Below are positions 23,778-33,175 of a DNA stretch of 64,000 nucleotides, piece by piece. Position 1 is the first letter of the stretch, and every line of letters begins with the position of its first letter. The notes below the pieces were generated by a model that had not been told where the DNA came from, ran no database searches, and was given only the letters and a program-made list of their open reading frames with translations. Source of the DNA: an uncultured Bacteroides sp. (GTDB lineage: Bacteria; Bacteroidota; Bacteroidia; Bacteroidales; Bacteroidaceae); contig CAMTPH010000002.1 of the NCBI GenBank assembly GCA_947074345.1, positions 1 to 64,000 of the forward strand. Direction: 5' to 3'. The position numbers and the translations under genes were made by a program.

Positions 23778-25103
23778 ATGAAAAACAAACCCGATTTAAG
23801 TTTTTGGAAATTATGGAATATCAGTTTCGGCTTTTTTGGTGTACAGATTGCTTATGCACTACAAAGCGCAAATATCAGCCGTATTTTTGCGACTCTAGGA
23901 GCCGACCCACATAGTTTGAGCTATTTTTGGATACTTCCTCCACTTGCAGGCATCATTGTTCAACCCATTATTGGTTCTGCTAGCGACCGCACTTGGACAC
24001 GTTTTGGCCGTCGTATCCCTTATCTGTTTGTTGGATCATTGGTAGCAGTATTAGTAATGTGTTTGTTGCCCAATGCAGGTAGTTTTGGTATGGCAGTAGG
24101 TACAGCTATGACCTTTGGACTTATAGCGTTGATGTTTCTTGATACTTCTATAAACATGGCCATGCAACCATTTAAAATGTTGGTAGGCGATATGGTAAAC
24201 GAGAAACAAAAAGGATTGGCTTATTCTATTCAAAGTTTCTTATGCAATGCCGGCAGTCTAGTAGGCTATCTATTCCCTATCATCTTTACATGGATTGGTA
24301 TAAGCAATATAGCCGAAAAAGGCACTGTGCCTAATACGGTTATCTATTCGTTTTATATAGGTGCTGCAATCTTAATATTGTGTGTTATTTACACGGTAGC
24401 CAAGGTTAAAGAGATGCCTCCAAAAGAGTATGAAGAGTTTCATGGTATCACTGCCGACGAGAAGAAAGAGAAAAGCGATATATTCTCATTATTGAAACAT
24501 GCCCCTAAAGTATTCTGGACTGTAGGTTTGGTACAGTTCTTTAGCTGGGCTGCCTTTATGTATATGTGGACTTATACCAATGGTGCTATTGCCGATACTG
24601 TATGGAATACGCATGATACTCAAGCGGCAGGCTACCAAGAAGCCGGCAACTGGGTTGGTGTATTGTTTGCCGTACAAGCTATTGGTTCTGTATTGTGGGC
24701 CATTGCTTTGCCTCAATTCAAATCTCGCAAGTTTGCTTACTCACTTAGTCTTGTTTTAGGAGGTATCGGGTTTATATCAACATTCTTCTTCCACGATGAA
24801 TATATGTTATTTATCTCGTATGCTTTGATTGGTTGTGCATGGGCGGCTATGCTTGCAATGCCTTTCACTATCTTGACTAATTCAATATCTGGCAAAAATA
24901 TGGGCGCTTACCTAGGACTGTTTAATGGTACTATTTGTATTCCTCAAATTGCCGCTGCTCTTGTGGGTGGATTGTTGTTACACATTGTTGGTGGACGACA
25001 AATCAGCATGTTAGTATTGGCTGGTGTATTATTGATAATAGGTGCTTGTTGTGTAGTGTTCATCAAAGAAACTATTGCTCATCAAGACGAGAAGAAAGCC
25101 TAA
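23778..25103 (+). CDS. MFS sugar transporter (SLC45/MalT-like), probable maltose importer
   Basis: 441 residues with about 12 transmembrane helices. The start LSFWKLWNISFGFFGVQ, the loop IIGSASDRTWTRFGRRIPY (an MFS A-motif variant) and the second-half signature match the inner-membrane disaccharide/maltose transporters linked to maltose metabolism in Bacteroidetes and Proteobacteria. Next to a GH65 phosphorylase and a LacI-type regulator, uptake of maltose or maltodextrin across the cytoplasmic membrane is the best inference. A terminator separates it from the GH65 gene. Confidence 0.85.
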   Translation: MKNKPDLSFWKLWNISFGFFGVQIAYALQSANISRIFATLGADPHSLSYFWILPPLAGIIVQPIIGSASDRTWTRFGRRIPYLFVGSLVAVLVMCLLPNAGSFGMAVGTAMTFGLIALMFLDTSINMAMQPFKMLVGDMVNEKQKGLAYSIQSFLCNAGSLVGYLFPIIFTWIGISNIAEKGTVPNTVIYSFYIGAAILILCVIYTVAKVKEMPPKEYEEFHGITADEKKEKSDIFSLLKHAPKVFWTVGLVQFFSWAAFMYMWTYTNGAIADTVWNTHDTQAAGYQEAGNWVGVLFAVQAIGSVLWAIALPQFKSRKFAYSLSLVLGGIGFISTFFFHDEYMLFISYALIGCAWAAMLAMPFTILTNSISGKNMGAYLGLFNGTICIPQIAAALVGGLLLHIVGGRQISMLVLAGVLLIIGACCVVFIKETIAHQDEKKA

Positions 25104-25125
25104 AAAACAAACCATAATCATATTA

Positions 25126-25163
25126 AATAATGCATTACTTCTTAGTAATGCATTATTTTTTGT
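25126..25163 (+). terminator. Terminator after the MFS transporter gene
   Basis: AATAATGCATTACT pairs with AGTAATGCATTATT across a 4-nt loop and runs into TTTTTG. Confidence 0.8.
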
Positions 25164-25201
25164 ACCTTACACCACTGTAATCTTATTCAACACAAGGACT
25201 T

Positions 25202-27508
25202 ATGAAAAGGTATATCAAAGCTAACGAATGGAGTATAATAGAAGATGAATTTCATGCAACACAATTAAGAGCATCCGAAAGTATTTTCAGTCTTGGAAAT
25301 GGCCGCTTTGGGCAACGCGGATTCTTTGAAGAGACATACAGTAGCGACAGTTTACAAGGATCGTATGTAGCAGGAGTTAGCTTCCAAGATAGAACTAAAG
25401 TTGGTTGGTGGAAGAATGGTTACCCCCATTATTTCTCTAGAATACCCAATGCGCCCAACTGGAGTGGCATATATGTAAGGCTTATTGACGAAGAGGTTGA
25501 TTTGGCAGTGTGGGATCTAAAACAGTTTACACGTAGTCTTGACATGAAGACTGGCATTTCATACCGCGAGTTTGAAGTTACTTCGCCTAAAGGACATAAA
25601 CTCAAAATTCACGTTGAACATATCAATAGCATGGATAATCAAAATATCTGTGCTATCAAGTATAGTGTCACTTCTATTAACTATGAAGGAAAAATATCAC
25701 TTGTACCTTATCTTAATAGCGATGTAGCTCACGAGAGCGCTAACTTCAATGATAAAATGTGGGACACGCTACGTGCTGAGACCAATCATGAATATGCATA
25801 TATTTGGGTACAAACAAAAAAGAGAGATACACAGATATGTTGTGCCATGACATATCATTTCTATAAGAATAGCAAAGAGGTAACAACTAGTCCTATTAAA
25901 ATAGAAAAGGAAAAGTTAACCGGGTTTAGTGTTGGAGCAGATGTTAAACCCGATGAGCGTGTTACACTTATTAAATATGTTGCTATTGTATCGTCGTTGT
26001 ATTGCGATAAATATAATATTGTAGAGGAAACTATTCACCAAAGCAAAAATGCTAAGAAACTTGGTTGGACTTCTTTGATTGAAGCTCATAGTCTTAAATG
26101 GGATGAGATATGGAATGCCAGCGATGTAGTGATAGAAGGTGATCTAGAAGCGCAACAAGGAATACGTTATAACATATTTCAATTAAACCAAAGTTATCGT
26201 GGCGATGATCCGCGCTTAAATATCGGTCCTAAAGGATTTACAGGAGAGAAATATGGTGGAAATACTCAATGGAATACAGAGCTTTGCTGTGTACCTTTTT
26301 TCTTACTATCAACATCAGATGATACAGCAAAAAATCTTTTATTATATCGCTACAATCAATTGCCAAAAGCAATAGATAATGCAAAGAAATTAGGATTTAA
26401 GGATGGTGCTGCTCTCTACCCTATGGTAACATTTTATGGTGAAGAGTGTCATAACGAATGGGAAATAACATTCGAAGAAATTCACCGTAACAATATCATT
26501 GTATATGCTATTATGCAATACATAACAATGACAGGCGATGAGCGCTTTCTTGCAGATTATGGATTGGAAATGATGATTGCTATTTGTCGCTTTTGGAGCC
26601 AACGTATTTCTTTTTCTACTCCTAAACAAAAGTATGTGATTCTTGGTGTTACAGGTCCAAACGAATATGAGAACAATGTTGACAACAACTGGTACACCAA
26701 CTATTCATGTATCGAAACATTGAAATCTACAATCAATGCTATTGATGAGGTATCAAACAAATTTCCTGATGTATACAAAAAGATAAGTGATAAAACACAG
26801 TTCAATTATCAAGAGACAGAACTGTGGCGTAAGATGATTAAAGAAATATATCTTCCAGAAGATGATAAGCTGAATATATTTGTACAACACGATGGCTACT
26901 TAGACAAAGAGCTTAAGACAGTAGATGATATTCCTAAAGAAGAAAGACCTATCAATCAACATTGGTCTTGGGATAGGATATTGCGTTCATGTTATATAAA
27001 GCAAAGCGATGTACTATTAGGAATCTATCTCTTTTATCCCAATTTTGAGTTCGAGAAAATAAAAAGTAACTTTAATTTCTATGAATCGCGTACTCTTCAT
27101 GAGTCGTCATTATCACCTTATATACATTCAATATTAGCAGCACGTATTGGAGATGTAAACAAAGCATACAGATTATTCTTGCATGCCACACGTTTAGATT
27201 TAGATGATTATAACAACGAACTTCAAACAGGTCTTCATATAACAAGTATGCCCGGTAGTTGGTTAGCCATCGTTCAGGGATTTGCCGGAATGCAAATCAT
27301 TGAAAACAACTTATGTTTTAACCCAATTATACCAAATGAGTGGAAAAGTTATTCTTTTAAATTAAACTACAGAAAAAGAAATTTAAGAATTAACATCAAA
27401 AAAAATGAAGTTCAAATAGAACTATTCGAAGGTAAAGATTTGAACATAAGAGTTTATAAATCTGTTTATTCAGTAAGCAAAAGTAAAATATTAAGCATTC
27501 AAATTTAA
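25202..27508 (+). CDS. GH65 family glycoside phosphorylase, probably maltose phosphorylase
   Basis: 768 residues, the normal length for GH65 disaccharide phosphorylases, cytosolic (no signal peptide). It has an N-terminal beta-sandwich and an (alpha/alpha)6 barrel with YGGNTQWNTE, then WEITFEEIHRNN, which contains the predicted general-acid Glu, and GVTGPNEYENNVDNNWYTN. A C-terminal segment is rich in strands. Maltose phosphorylase splits maltose with phosphate to glucose and beta-glucose-1-phosphate. Trehalose or kojibiose phosphorylases share the fold. The MFS, LacI and amylase neighbours favour maltose. No beta-phosphoglucomutase gene, the usual partner, is in the window. Confidence 0.87.
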   Translation: MKRYIKANEWSIIEDEFHATQLRASESIFSLGNGRFGQRGFFEETYSSDSLQGSYVAGVSFQDRTKVGWWKNGYPHYFSRIPNAPNWSGIYVRLIDEEVDLAVWDLKQFTRSLDMKTGISYREFEVTSPKGHKLKIHVEHINSMDNQNICAIKYSVTSINYEGKISLVPYLNSDVAHESANFNDKMWDTLRAETNHEYAYIWVQTKKRDTQICCAMTYHFYKNSKEVTTSPIKIEKEKLTGFSVGADVKPDERVTLIKYVAIVSSLYCDKYNIVEETIHQSKNAKKLGWTSLIEAHSLKWDEIWNASDVVIEGDLEAQQGIRYNIFQLNQSYRGDDPRLNIGPKGFTGEKYGGNTQWNTELCCVPFFLLSTSDDTAKNLLLYRYNQLPKAIDNAKKLGFKDGAALYPMVTFYGEECHNEWEITFEEIHRNNIIVYAIMQYITMTGDERFLADYGLEMMIAICRFWSQRISFSTPKQKYVILGVTGPNEYENNVDNNWYTNYSCIETLKSTINAIDEVSNKFPDVYKKISDKTQFNYQETELWRKMIKEIYLPEDDKLNIFVQHDGYLDKELKTVDDIPKEERPINQHWSWDRILRSCYIKQSDVLLGIYLFYPNFEFEKIKSNFNFYESRTLHESSLSPYIHSILAARIGDVNKAYRLFLHATRLDLDDYNNELQTGLHITSMPGSWLAIVQGFAGMQIIENNLCFNPIIPNEWKSYSFKLNYRKRNLRINIKKNEVQIELFEGKDLNIRVYKSVYSVSKSKILSIQI

Positions 27509-27568
27509 TATTAGTTAATTTTATCATAACATAATATTCACTTATTACTTATTAAATTATAGTATTTA

Positions 27569-27576
27569 TACTTTTG
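27569..27576 (+). promoter_or_regulatory. -7 element of the RND efflux operon
   Basis: TACTTTTG (TAnnTTTG), 43 bp before the ATG at 27619. No clear -33 TTTG. It lies at the start of the longer ORF-track version of the gene, which supports the shorter start. Confidence 0.5.
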
Positions 27577-27618
27577 CTGTTTATTAATATAAACAAACGA
27601 TTTGTAATCAATAAAAGT

Positions 27619-28671
27619 ATGAAGAAAAATTTAGCAATCATGTTTACAGTTGCTTTAATGTTTGCTGCTTGTGGGCAAAAGAAAAAAGAGGCACCTGATT
27701 TTATTCGTCCCGTTAAAACAGCTATTGTAGAATCTAGCACTGAAATCAATAAAGATTTTTCGGGAATTGTAGAAGCTGTTGAATATGTAAAACTAGCCTT
27801 TAGGGTAAATGGACAAATTATTGATTTTCCTGTTATCGAAGGACAAAAGGTAAAGAAAGGACAATTAATTGCTGCAATAGATCCTAGAGATATAGCACTT
27901 CAATATGCTGCTGATAAATCTGCATATGAAACTGCTGCTGCACAATTAGAACGTAACAAAAGACTTCTTGAAAGACAAGCAGTATCAGTACAAGATTACG
28001 AGATTAGTGTTGCCAACTATCAAAAAGCTAAATCGGCTTTCGAGTTATCTACAAACAACATGAATGACACAAGATTGCTTGCTCCATTCGATGGTTCTAT
28101 CGAGAAAAGAATTGCAGAAAACTACCAAAGAGTAAATGCCGGAGAAGGTATTGTTCAATTAGTAAACACTAATAAATTACGCATCAAATTTACTATCCCT
28201 GATGCATATATTTATTTATTAAGTGCGAAAGATCAAAAGTTCATGGTAGAATTTGACACTTACAAAGGTCAAGTATTTAATGCTGTACTAGAAGAATATC
28301 TTGATATGTCTGCTGACGGTACAGGTATCCCTGTTAGTATAGTTATTGACGATCCTGCATTCGAAAAAATTAAGTATGATGTAAAACCAGGCTTCACTTG
28401 CAGTATTCATTTTTCTGCTAATGTAGGTTCATTTATCGAAGAATCGATGACTGTTGTACCACTTAGTGCTATATTCTGCGAAAGCGAAGGTTCACAATTG
28501 TATGTATGGATACTAAATGGCAATAAAGTAGAACGCCGTAAAGTAAATGTATTGACCCCAACCGGAAATTCGAGTGCTTATGTTACACATGGTTTAAAAC
28601 CAGGTGAGAAAGTAGTCGTTGCTGGAGTTTATCAAATTGTAGAAGGCGAAACTGTGAAAGAGCTTAATTGA
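27619..28671 (+). CDS. RND efflux periplasmic adaptor (membrane fusion protein), lipoprotein
   Basis: About 350 residues. The adaptor joins an inner-membrane RND pump to an outer-membrane channel. The signal peptide ends LMFAACGQ (lipobox). The lipoyl half-motifs VKLAFRVNGQIIDFPVIEGQKVKKGQLIA and RLLAPFDGSIEKRIAENYQRVNAGEG flank a helical hairpin (about 90-140), then beta-barrel and membrane-proximal domains (LYVWILNGNKVERRKV). The start at 27619 replaces the ORF-track one, which lacks a good signal peptide. It is first in a three-gene adaptor-pump-channel operon. Substrate unknown. Confidence 0.92.
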   Translation: MKKNLAIMFTVALMFAACGQKKKEAPDFIRPVKTAIVESSTEINKDFSGIVEAVEYVKLAFRVNGQIIDFPVIEGQKVKKGQLIAAIDPRDIALQYAADKSAYETAAAQLERNKRLLERQAVSVQDYEISVANYQKAKSAFELSTNNMNDTRLLAPFDGSIEKRIAENYQRVNAGEGIVQLVNTNKLRIKFTIPDAYIYLLSAKDQKFMVEFDTYKGQVFNAVLEEYLDMSADGTGIPVSIVIDDPAFEKIKYDVKPGFTCSIHFSANVGSFIEESMTVVPLSAIFCESEGSQLYVWILNGNKVERRKVNVLTPTGNSSAYVTHGLKPGEKVVVAGVYQIVEGETVKELN

Positions 28672-28743
28672 TAAAACTATAAAAACGTGTATTTACACTT
28701 ATTTTTAATTCTATAGGTCTATACATTATATTAAAATACAATT

Positions 28744-31700
28744 ATGAATTTAGCCAAATATTCATTAGACAACACAAAGGTTATCTACTTCTTTTTAGCC
28801 GTGCTGCTTATCGGTGGATTCTTTTCATTCGATAAACTAGGTAAGAAAGAAGATGCTCCTTTCGTTATCAAAACAGCTGTTATCATGACACGATATCCAG
28901 GTGCTGAACCAGCTGAAGTAGAACGACTGATAACCGAACCTATCTCTCGCGAAATACAAAGTATGAGCGGAGTATATAAAATCAAATCAGAGTCAATGTA
29001 TGGACTCTCTAAGATTACATTTGAATTACAACCTTCATTGTCAGCATCAATTATTCCTCAAAAGTGGGATGAGTTGCGTCGTAAGGTATTAAATATTCAA
29101 CCTCAACTACCTAGTGGAGCATCTACCCCAACTGTATCTGATGACTTTGGGGATGTATTCGGTATATATTACGGTTTAACTGCCGATGATGGATTTACTT
29201 ATGAAGAACTAAGAGATTGGTCTGAACGCATCAAAACGCAAGTAGTAACTGCCGATGGGGTAATGAAAGTTGCAACCTTTGGCGTTCAAACAGAAGTTAT
29301 AAACATCTATATTTCTGTAAACAAACTTGTTGGTATGGGAGTCGATCCTAAACAACTGGCTTCTTTGTTACAATCTCAAAATCAAATTATAAATGCAGGC
29401 GAAGTAAATGCAGGGGTACAACAACTAAGAATACTTGCTAATGGTGTATTTACGCAAGTAGAAGACATTAAGAGTCAAGTTATTACTACCAATGCAGGTC
29501 AAGTTAAAATAGGAGATATAGCTACAGTTGAAAAAGGATATATGGATCCTCCATCAACTATCATGCGTGTAAATGGTAAACGTGCTATTGGTATTGGTAT
29601 ATCTACCGACCCTACACGAGATGTAGTATTAACCGGTAAGAACGTAGATGCTAAGTTGCAACAGGTTCTTCCATTAATACCACTCGGTATTGAACTTGAA
29701 CCTTTATATCTAGAAAACGTAATTGCAAAAGAGGCAAATGATGGATTCGTATTAAACTTGATTGAATCATTGTTGATTGTTATCGTCATTATCATGATGG
29801 TAATGGGACTAAGAGCTGGATTCTTGATTGGTACTTCTCTTATTTTCTCAATTGCGGGTACACTATTAATAATGTCTATTGTAGGTGTAGGGCTTAATCG
29901 AACTTCACTGGCTGGGTTTATTATCGCGATGGGTATGTTGGTAGACAACGCCATTGTGGTAACCGATAATGCTCAAATTGCAATAGCACGTGGTATAGAT
30001 AGAAGAAAAGCACTGATAGATGGAGCAACTGGTCCACAATGGGGATTACTTGGAGCAACATTTATTGCGATTTGTTCATTCTTACCATTATACTTAGCAC
30101 CATCGGCTGTAGCTGAAATCGTAAAACCATTATTTGTTGTATTAGCAATCTCTCTTAGTTTAAGTTGGGTATTAGCTTTATCTCAAACAACAGTATTTGG
30201 TAACTTTATTCTTAAAGCTAAAGCAAAAAATGCTGGTAAAGATCCTTATGATAAACCATTCTATCATAAGTTCTCGAAACTATTACGTGCACTTATCAAA
30301 AGAAAGGTTTTAACTCTAGGCACAATGGTGCTATTGTTCATCGCCTCATTAGTAGGAATGGGATTGATGCCTCAGAACTTCTTCCCATCAATGGATAAAC
30401 CATATTATAAAGCAGATGTATTTTATCCAGATGGTTATAGCATAAATGATGTAGCCAATGAGATGAAACAGGTTGAAGAGCATCTATTAGGCATGCCAGA
30501 AGTGGAAAAAGTATCTATTACTTTTGGTAGTACTCCATTGCGTTACTACTTAGCATCAACATCTGTTGGTCCTAAACCTAACTTCTGTAGTATACTTGTA
30601 GAATTAAAGAGCAGTAAATATACGATTGATCACGAGGCTAAATTTGATACTTATATGAGAGAGAATTATCCAAGTGCGATAACACGTACTTCTCTCTTCA
30701 AATTATCTCCTGCAGTTGATGCTGCAATCGAAATCGGTTTTATAGGAAATAATGTAGACACATTAGTTATGCTGACTGATAAGGTGATTGAGATCATGTA
30801 TCAAAATCAAAACCTTATTAATATTCGTAACTCATGGGGAAACAAGATTCCTGTATGGAAACCTATGTATAGTCAAGAACGTGCGCAACCATTGGGTATC
30901 TCACGTCAAAGCATGGCACAAAGTATTCAAATCGGTACAAACGGTATGACTATCGGAGAATATCGCCAAGGTGACCAAGTATTGCCTATTTTATTAAAAG
31001 GTGCAAATGCTACTGATTCATTCAAGATTAATGATATACGCACATTGCCTGTATTTGGAACTAGTACAGAAGCTACGACACTCGAACAAATTGTCAATGA
31101 CTTCGACTTGTTATATCAATTCAGCAATTACAAAGACATTAATCGCGAAATGGTAATGATGGCTCAATGTGATGCACGAAGAGGATTCAATACAATGGCT
31201 GCTTTCAACGAAATTTGGAATCAAGTGAAAGATATGGAAGTACCTGAAGGTTATGTTATGAAGTATTTTGGCGAACAAGAAAGTCAAGACGAATCAAATG
31301 CTGCTTTGGCTGAAAACTTCCCATTAATGTTCTTCTTAATGTTTACAGTACTATTATTCTTATTCAGAACATATCGTAAACCTACTATAATCATTTTAAT
31401 GTTGCCACTTATCTTTATCGGTGTTGTACTAGGATTGTTCTTATTGAATAAATCGTTAGACTTCTTTGCAACTCTAGGTTTATTAGGGCTAATCGGAATG
31501 AATATTAAGAATGCCATTGTACTCGTAGACCAGATAGGTATTGAAATGAAATCTGGTAAAGCACCAGCCGATGCAGTAATTAGTGCTACAACGAGTCGTA
31601 TTGTACCTGTTGCAATGGCTTCAGGAACAACAATTCTAGGTATGTTACCATTGTTGTTTGATGCAATGTTTGGTGGTATGGCAGCTACAATTATGGGTGG

Positions 31701-31776
31701 TCTATTAGTAGCATCAGTTCTAACGTTGTTCGTTTTGCCAGTAGCATTTTGCGCTATTCATAAAATTAAAGCATAA
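28744..31776 (+). CDS. RND family efflux permease
   Basis: 1010 residues. An inner-membrane proton-driven efflux pump of the AcrB superfamily, with TM1 near residue 12-30, a large periplasmic porter loop, TM2-TM6, a second loop and TM7-TM12. The TM4 proton-relay region reads GMLVDNAIVVTDN: the first Asp of AcrB's Asp-Asp pair is kept, the second is Asn. The conserved TM11 region is GLLGLIGMNIKNAIVLVDQ. It is a little shorter than AcrB. Whether it exports drugs, bile salts or metals cannot be read from sequence. No metal-pump methionine clusters stand out. Confidence 0.93.
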   Translation: MNLAKYSLDNTKVIYFFLAVLLIGGFFSFDKLGKKEDAPFVIKTAVIMTRYPGAEPAEVERLITEPISREIQSMSGVYKIKSESMYGLSKITFELQPSLSASIIPQKWDELRRKVLNIQPQLPSGASTPTVSDDFGDVFGIYYGLTADDGFTYEELRDWSERIKTQVVTADGVMKVATFGVQTEVINIYISVNKLVGMGVDPKQLASLLQSQNQIINAGEVNAGVQQLRILANGVFTQVEDIKSQVITTNAGQVKIGDIATVEKGYMDPPSTIMRVNGKRAIGIGISTDPTRDVVLTGKNVDAKLQQVLPLIPLGIELEPLYLENVIAKEANDGFVLNLIESLLIVIVIIMMVMGLRAGFLIGTSLIFSIAGTLLIMSIVGVGLNRTSLAGFIIAMGMLVDNAIVVTDNAQIAIARGIDRRKALIDGATGPQWGLLGATFIAICSFLPLYLAPSAVAEIVKPLFVVLAISLSLSWVLALSQTTVFGNFILKAKAKNAGKDPYDKPFYHKFSKLLRALIKRKVLTLGTMVLLFIASLVGMGLMPQNFFPSMDKPYYKADVFYPDGYSINDVANEMKQVEEHLLGMPEVEKVSITFGSTPLRYYLASTSVGPKPNFCSILVELKSSKYTIDHEAKFDTYMRENYPSAITRTSLFKLSPAVDAAIEIGFIGNNVDTLVMLTDKVIEIMYQNQNLINIRNSWGNKIPVWKPMYSQERAQPLGISRQSMAQSIQIGTNGMTIGEYRQGDQVLPILLKGANATDSFKINDIRTLPVFGTSTEATTLEQIVNDFDLLYQFSNYKDINREMVMMAQCDARRGFNTMAAFNEIWNQVKDMEVPEGYVMKYFGEQESQDESNAALAENFPLMFFLMFTVLLFLFRTYRKPTIIILMLPLIFIGVVLGLFLLNKSLDFFATLGLLGLIGMNIKNAIVLVDQIGIEMKSGKAPADAVISATTSRIVPVAMASGTTILGMLPLLFDAMFGGMAATIMGGLLVASVLTLFVLPVAFCAIHKIKA

Positions 31777-31802
31777 GGTTTAATTATTTAATCAGTATAA
31801 AG

Positions 31803-33095
31803 ATGAAAATTAAAATATTATCATTCATTTTGCTCGGTTTCAGTTTAAACCTTGGAGCACAAGAAGGGTTTATGAGCCTTGAAGAGTATCGTGAACGCGT
31901 AGAAGCATACAGTCAAGTGCTCAAGCAACAGAAGTTGCAAGCAGTTGGCAGTAGAGAAGCGCGTAAAGTTGCTCATACAGGATACCTTCCTCAAGTAGAT
32001 ATTGCAGGTAATGGAACGCTCAATTTAAGAAACCCTGATATATGGAGTGGCCCTGTGGGACAAGTAAGAAGTTATACATTTCAAGCTCAAGCAGTAGTTA
32101 CACAACCATTATATGCAGGCGGTTCTATCAATGCTAAATATAAAGTAGCTAAAGACAATGAGAAGTTAGATCAACTAAGTGTTGAAATGACCATTAATCA
32201 GATTAATTATCAGAGTGACTCGTATTATTGGAGTGCTTCGGCCGCTTATGCAACTCTTCATTCGGCTATGATGTATGAAAACATCGTAAAAGAGCAATAT
32301 ACTCTTATTAATGAAAGATTCACCCAAGGAGCAATCAGCCGTACAGATTTGCTTATGATTTCAACTCGTTTGAAAGAAGCTGAGTTGCAATTAATCCAAG
32401 CTCGTCAGAGTTATACATTAGCGTTGCAAAAGCTAAACATATTAATGGGTGTAGCCCCAAATGCTCCTGTAGAGAACTTGAGTGCTATTAACATACCATG
32501 CGAAGATATTCAATTAATGAATCTTGACGAAGTCTTGAATAGAAGACCTGAATACGAACAGTCTTTTATTAATATTCATAAATATGAAGTACAACGCAAA
32601 GCGGCTCTTAGCCAATATAATCCACAAGTTAGTATGTCTGTTGCTGCAGGATGGTTTACAATGAGTCCAAACTTTGGGTTCCCTACTCCATTTACTCCGA
32701 TAGCTAGCATGAATGTTTCTATTCCAATCTTTAGATGGGGCGCACGATTTAAAACCAATCGTGAGCAGAAAGCATATATCGCTATCCAACAGTTACAACA
32801 AAGCTATATAGCTGATAATATTAGTCAAGAGCTATCTGCTGCTACTACAAACCTAACAGAAACGTCTAAACAAGTAGATACAGCTGAATCTACTATTGCG
32901 GTAGCTAAAGAAAATCTTGATTTAATAACATACTCTTATAACGAAGGAAATGCTACAATGGTAGATGTATTGTCGGCACAGCTTTCGTGGTTGCAATCAC
33001 AAAACAATCTTATCAATGCTTTACTATCGCAAAAGATGGCTGTAGCAGACTATAAGAAAGTGATTAGTACAGATGATGAAATGGAAAATCAATAA
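31803..33095 (+). CDS. TolC family outer-membrane efflux channel
   Basis: 430 residues. The outer-membrane channel for the adjacent RND pump, with signal peptide FSLNLGAQ. Two internally repeated halves with long helices and barrel strands are visible: first half VVTQPLYAGGSINAKYK with EQYTLINERFTQGAISRTDLLM, second half VSIPIFRWGARFKTNREQKAY with LITYSYNEGNATMVDVLSAQLSW. These matching YEGN/L...DLL repeats are the family signature. It ends the operon, 26 bp after the permease gene, before a bidirectional terminator. Confidence 0.92.
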   Translation: MKIKILSFILLGFSLNLGAQEGFMSLEEYRERVEAYSQVLKQQKLQAVGSREARKVAHTGYLPQVDIAGNGTLNLRNPDIWSGPVGQVRSYTFQAQAVVTQPLYAGGSINAKYKVAKDNEKLDQLSVEMTINQINYQSDSYYWSASAAYATLHSAMMYENIVKEQYTLINERFTQGAISRTDLLMISTRLKEAELQLIQARQSYTLALQKLNILMGVAPNAPVENLSAINIPCEDIQLMNLDEVLNRRPEYEQSFINIHKYEVQRKAALSQYNPQVSMSVAAGWFTMSPNFGFPTPFTPIASMNVSIPIFRWGARFKTNREQKAYIAIQQLQQSYIADNISQELSAATTNLTETSKQVDTAESTIAVAKENLDLITYSYNEGNATMVDVLSAQLSWLQSQNNLINALLSQKMAVADYKKVISTDDEMENQ

Positions 33096-33107
33096 TTAGA
33101 TTACCAT

Positions 33108-33155
33108 AAACGAATAAAGCTCCATTCTCTATATGAGAATGGAGCTTTATTCGTT
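33108..33155. terminator. Bidirectional terminator between the efflux operon and oadB
   Basis: A 22-bp near-perfect inverted repeat (AAACGAATAAAGCTCCATTC.. and its complement) with a 4-nt loop, placed between convergent operons. Confidence 0.85.
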
Positions 33156-33175
33156 TATATACCTTTATCTAATGA

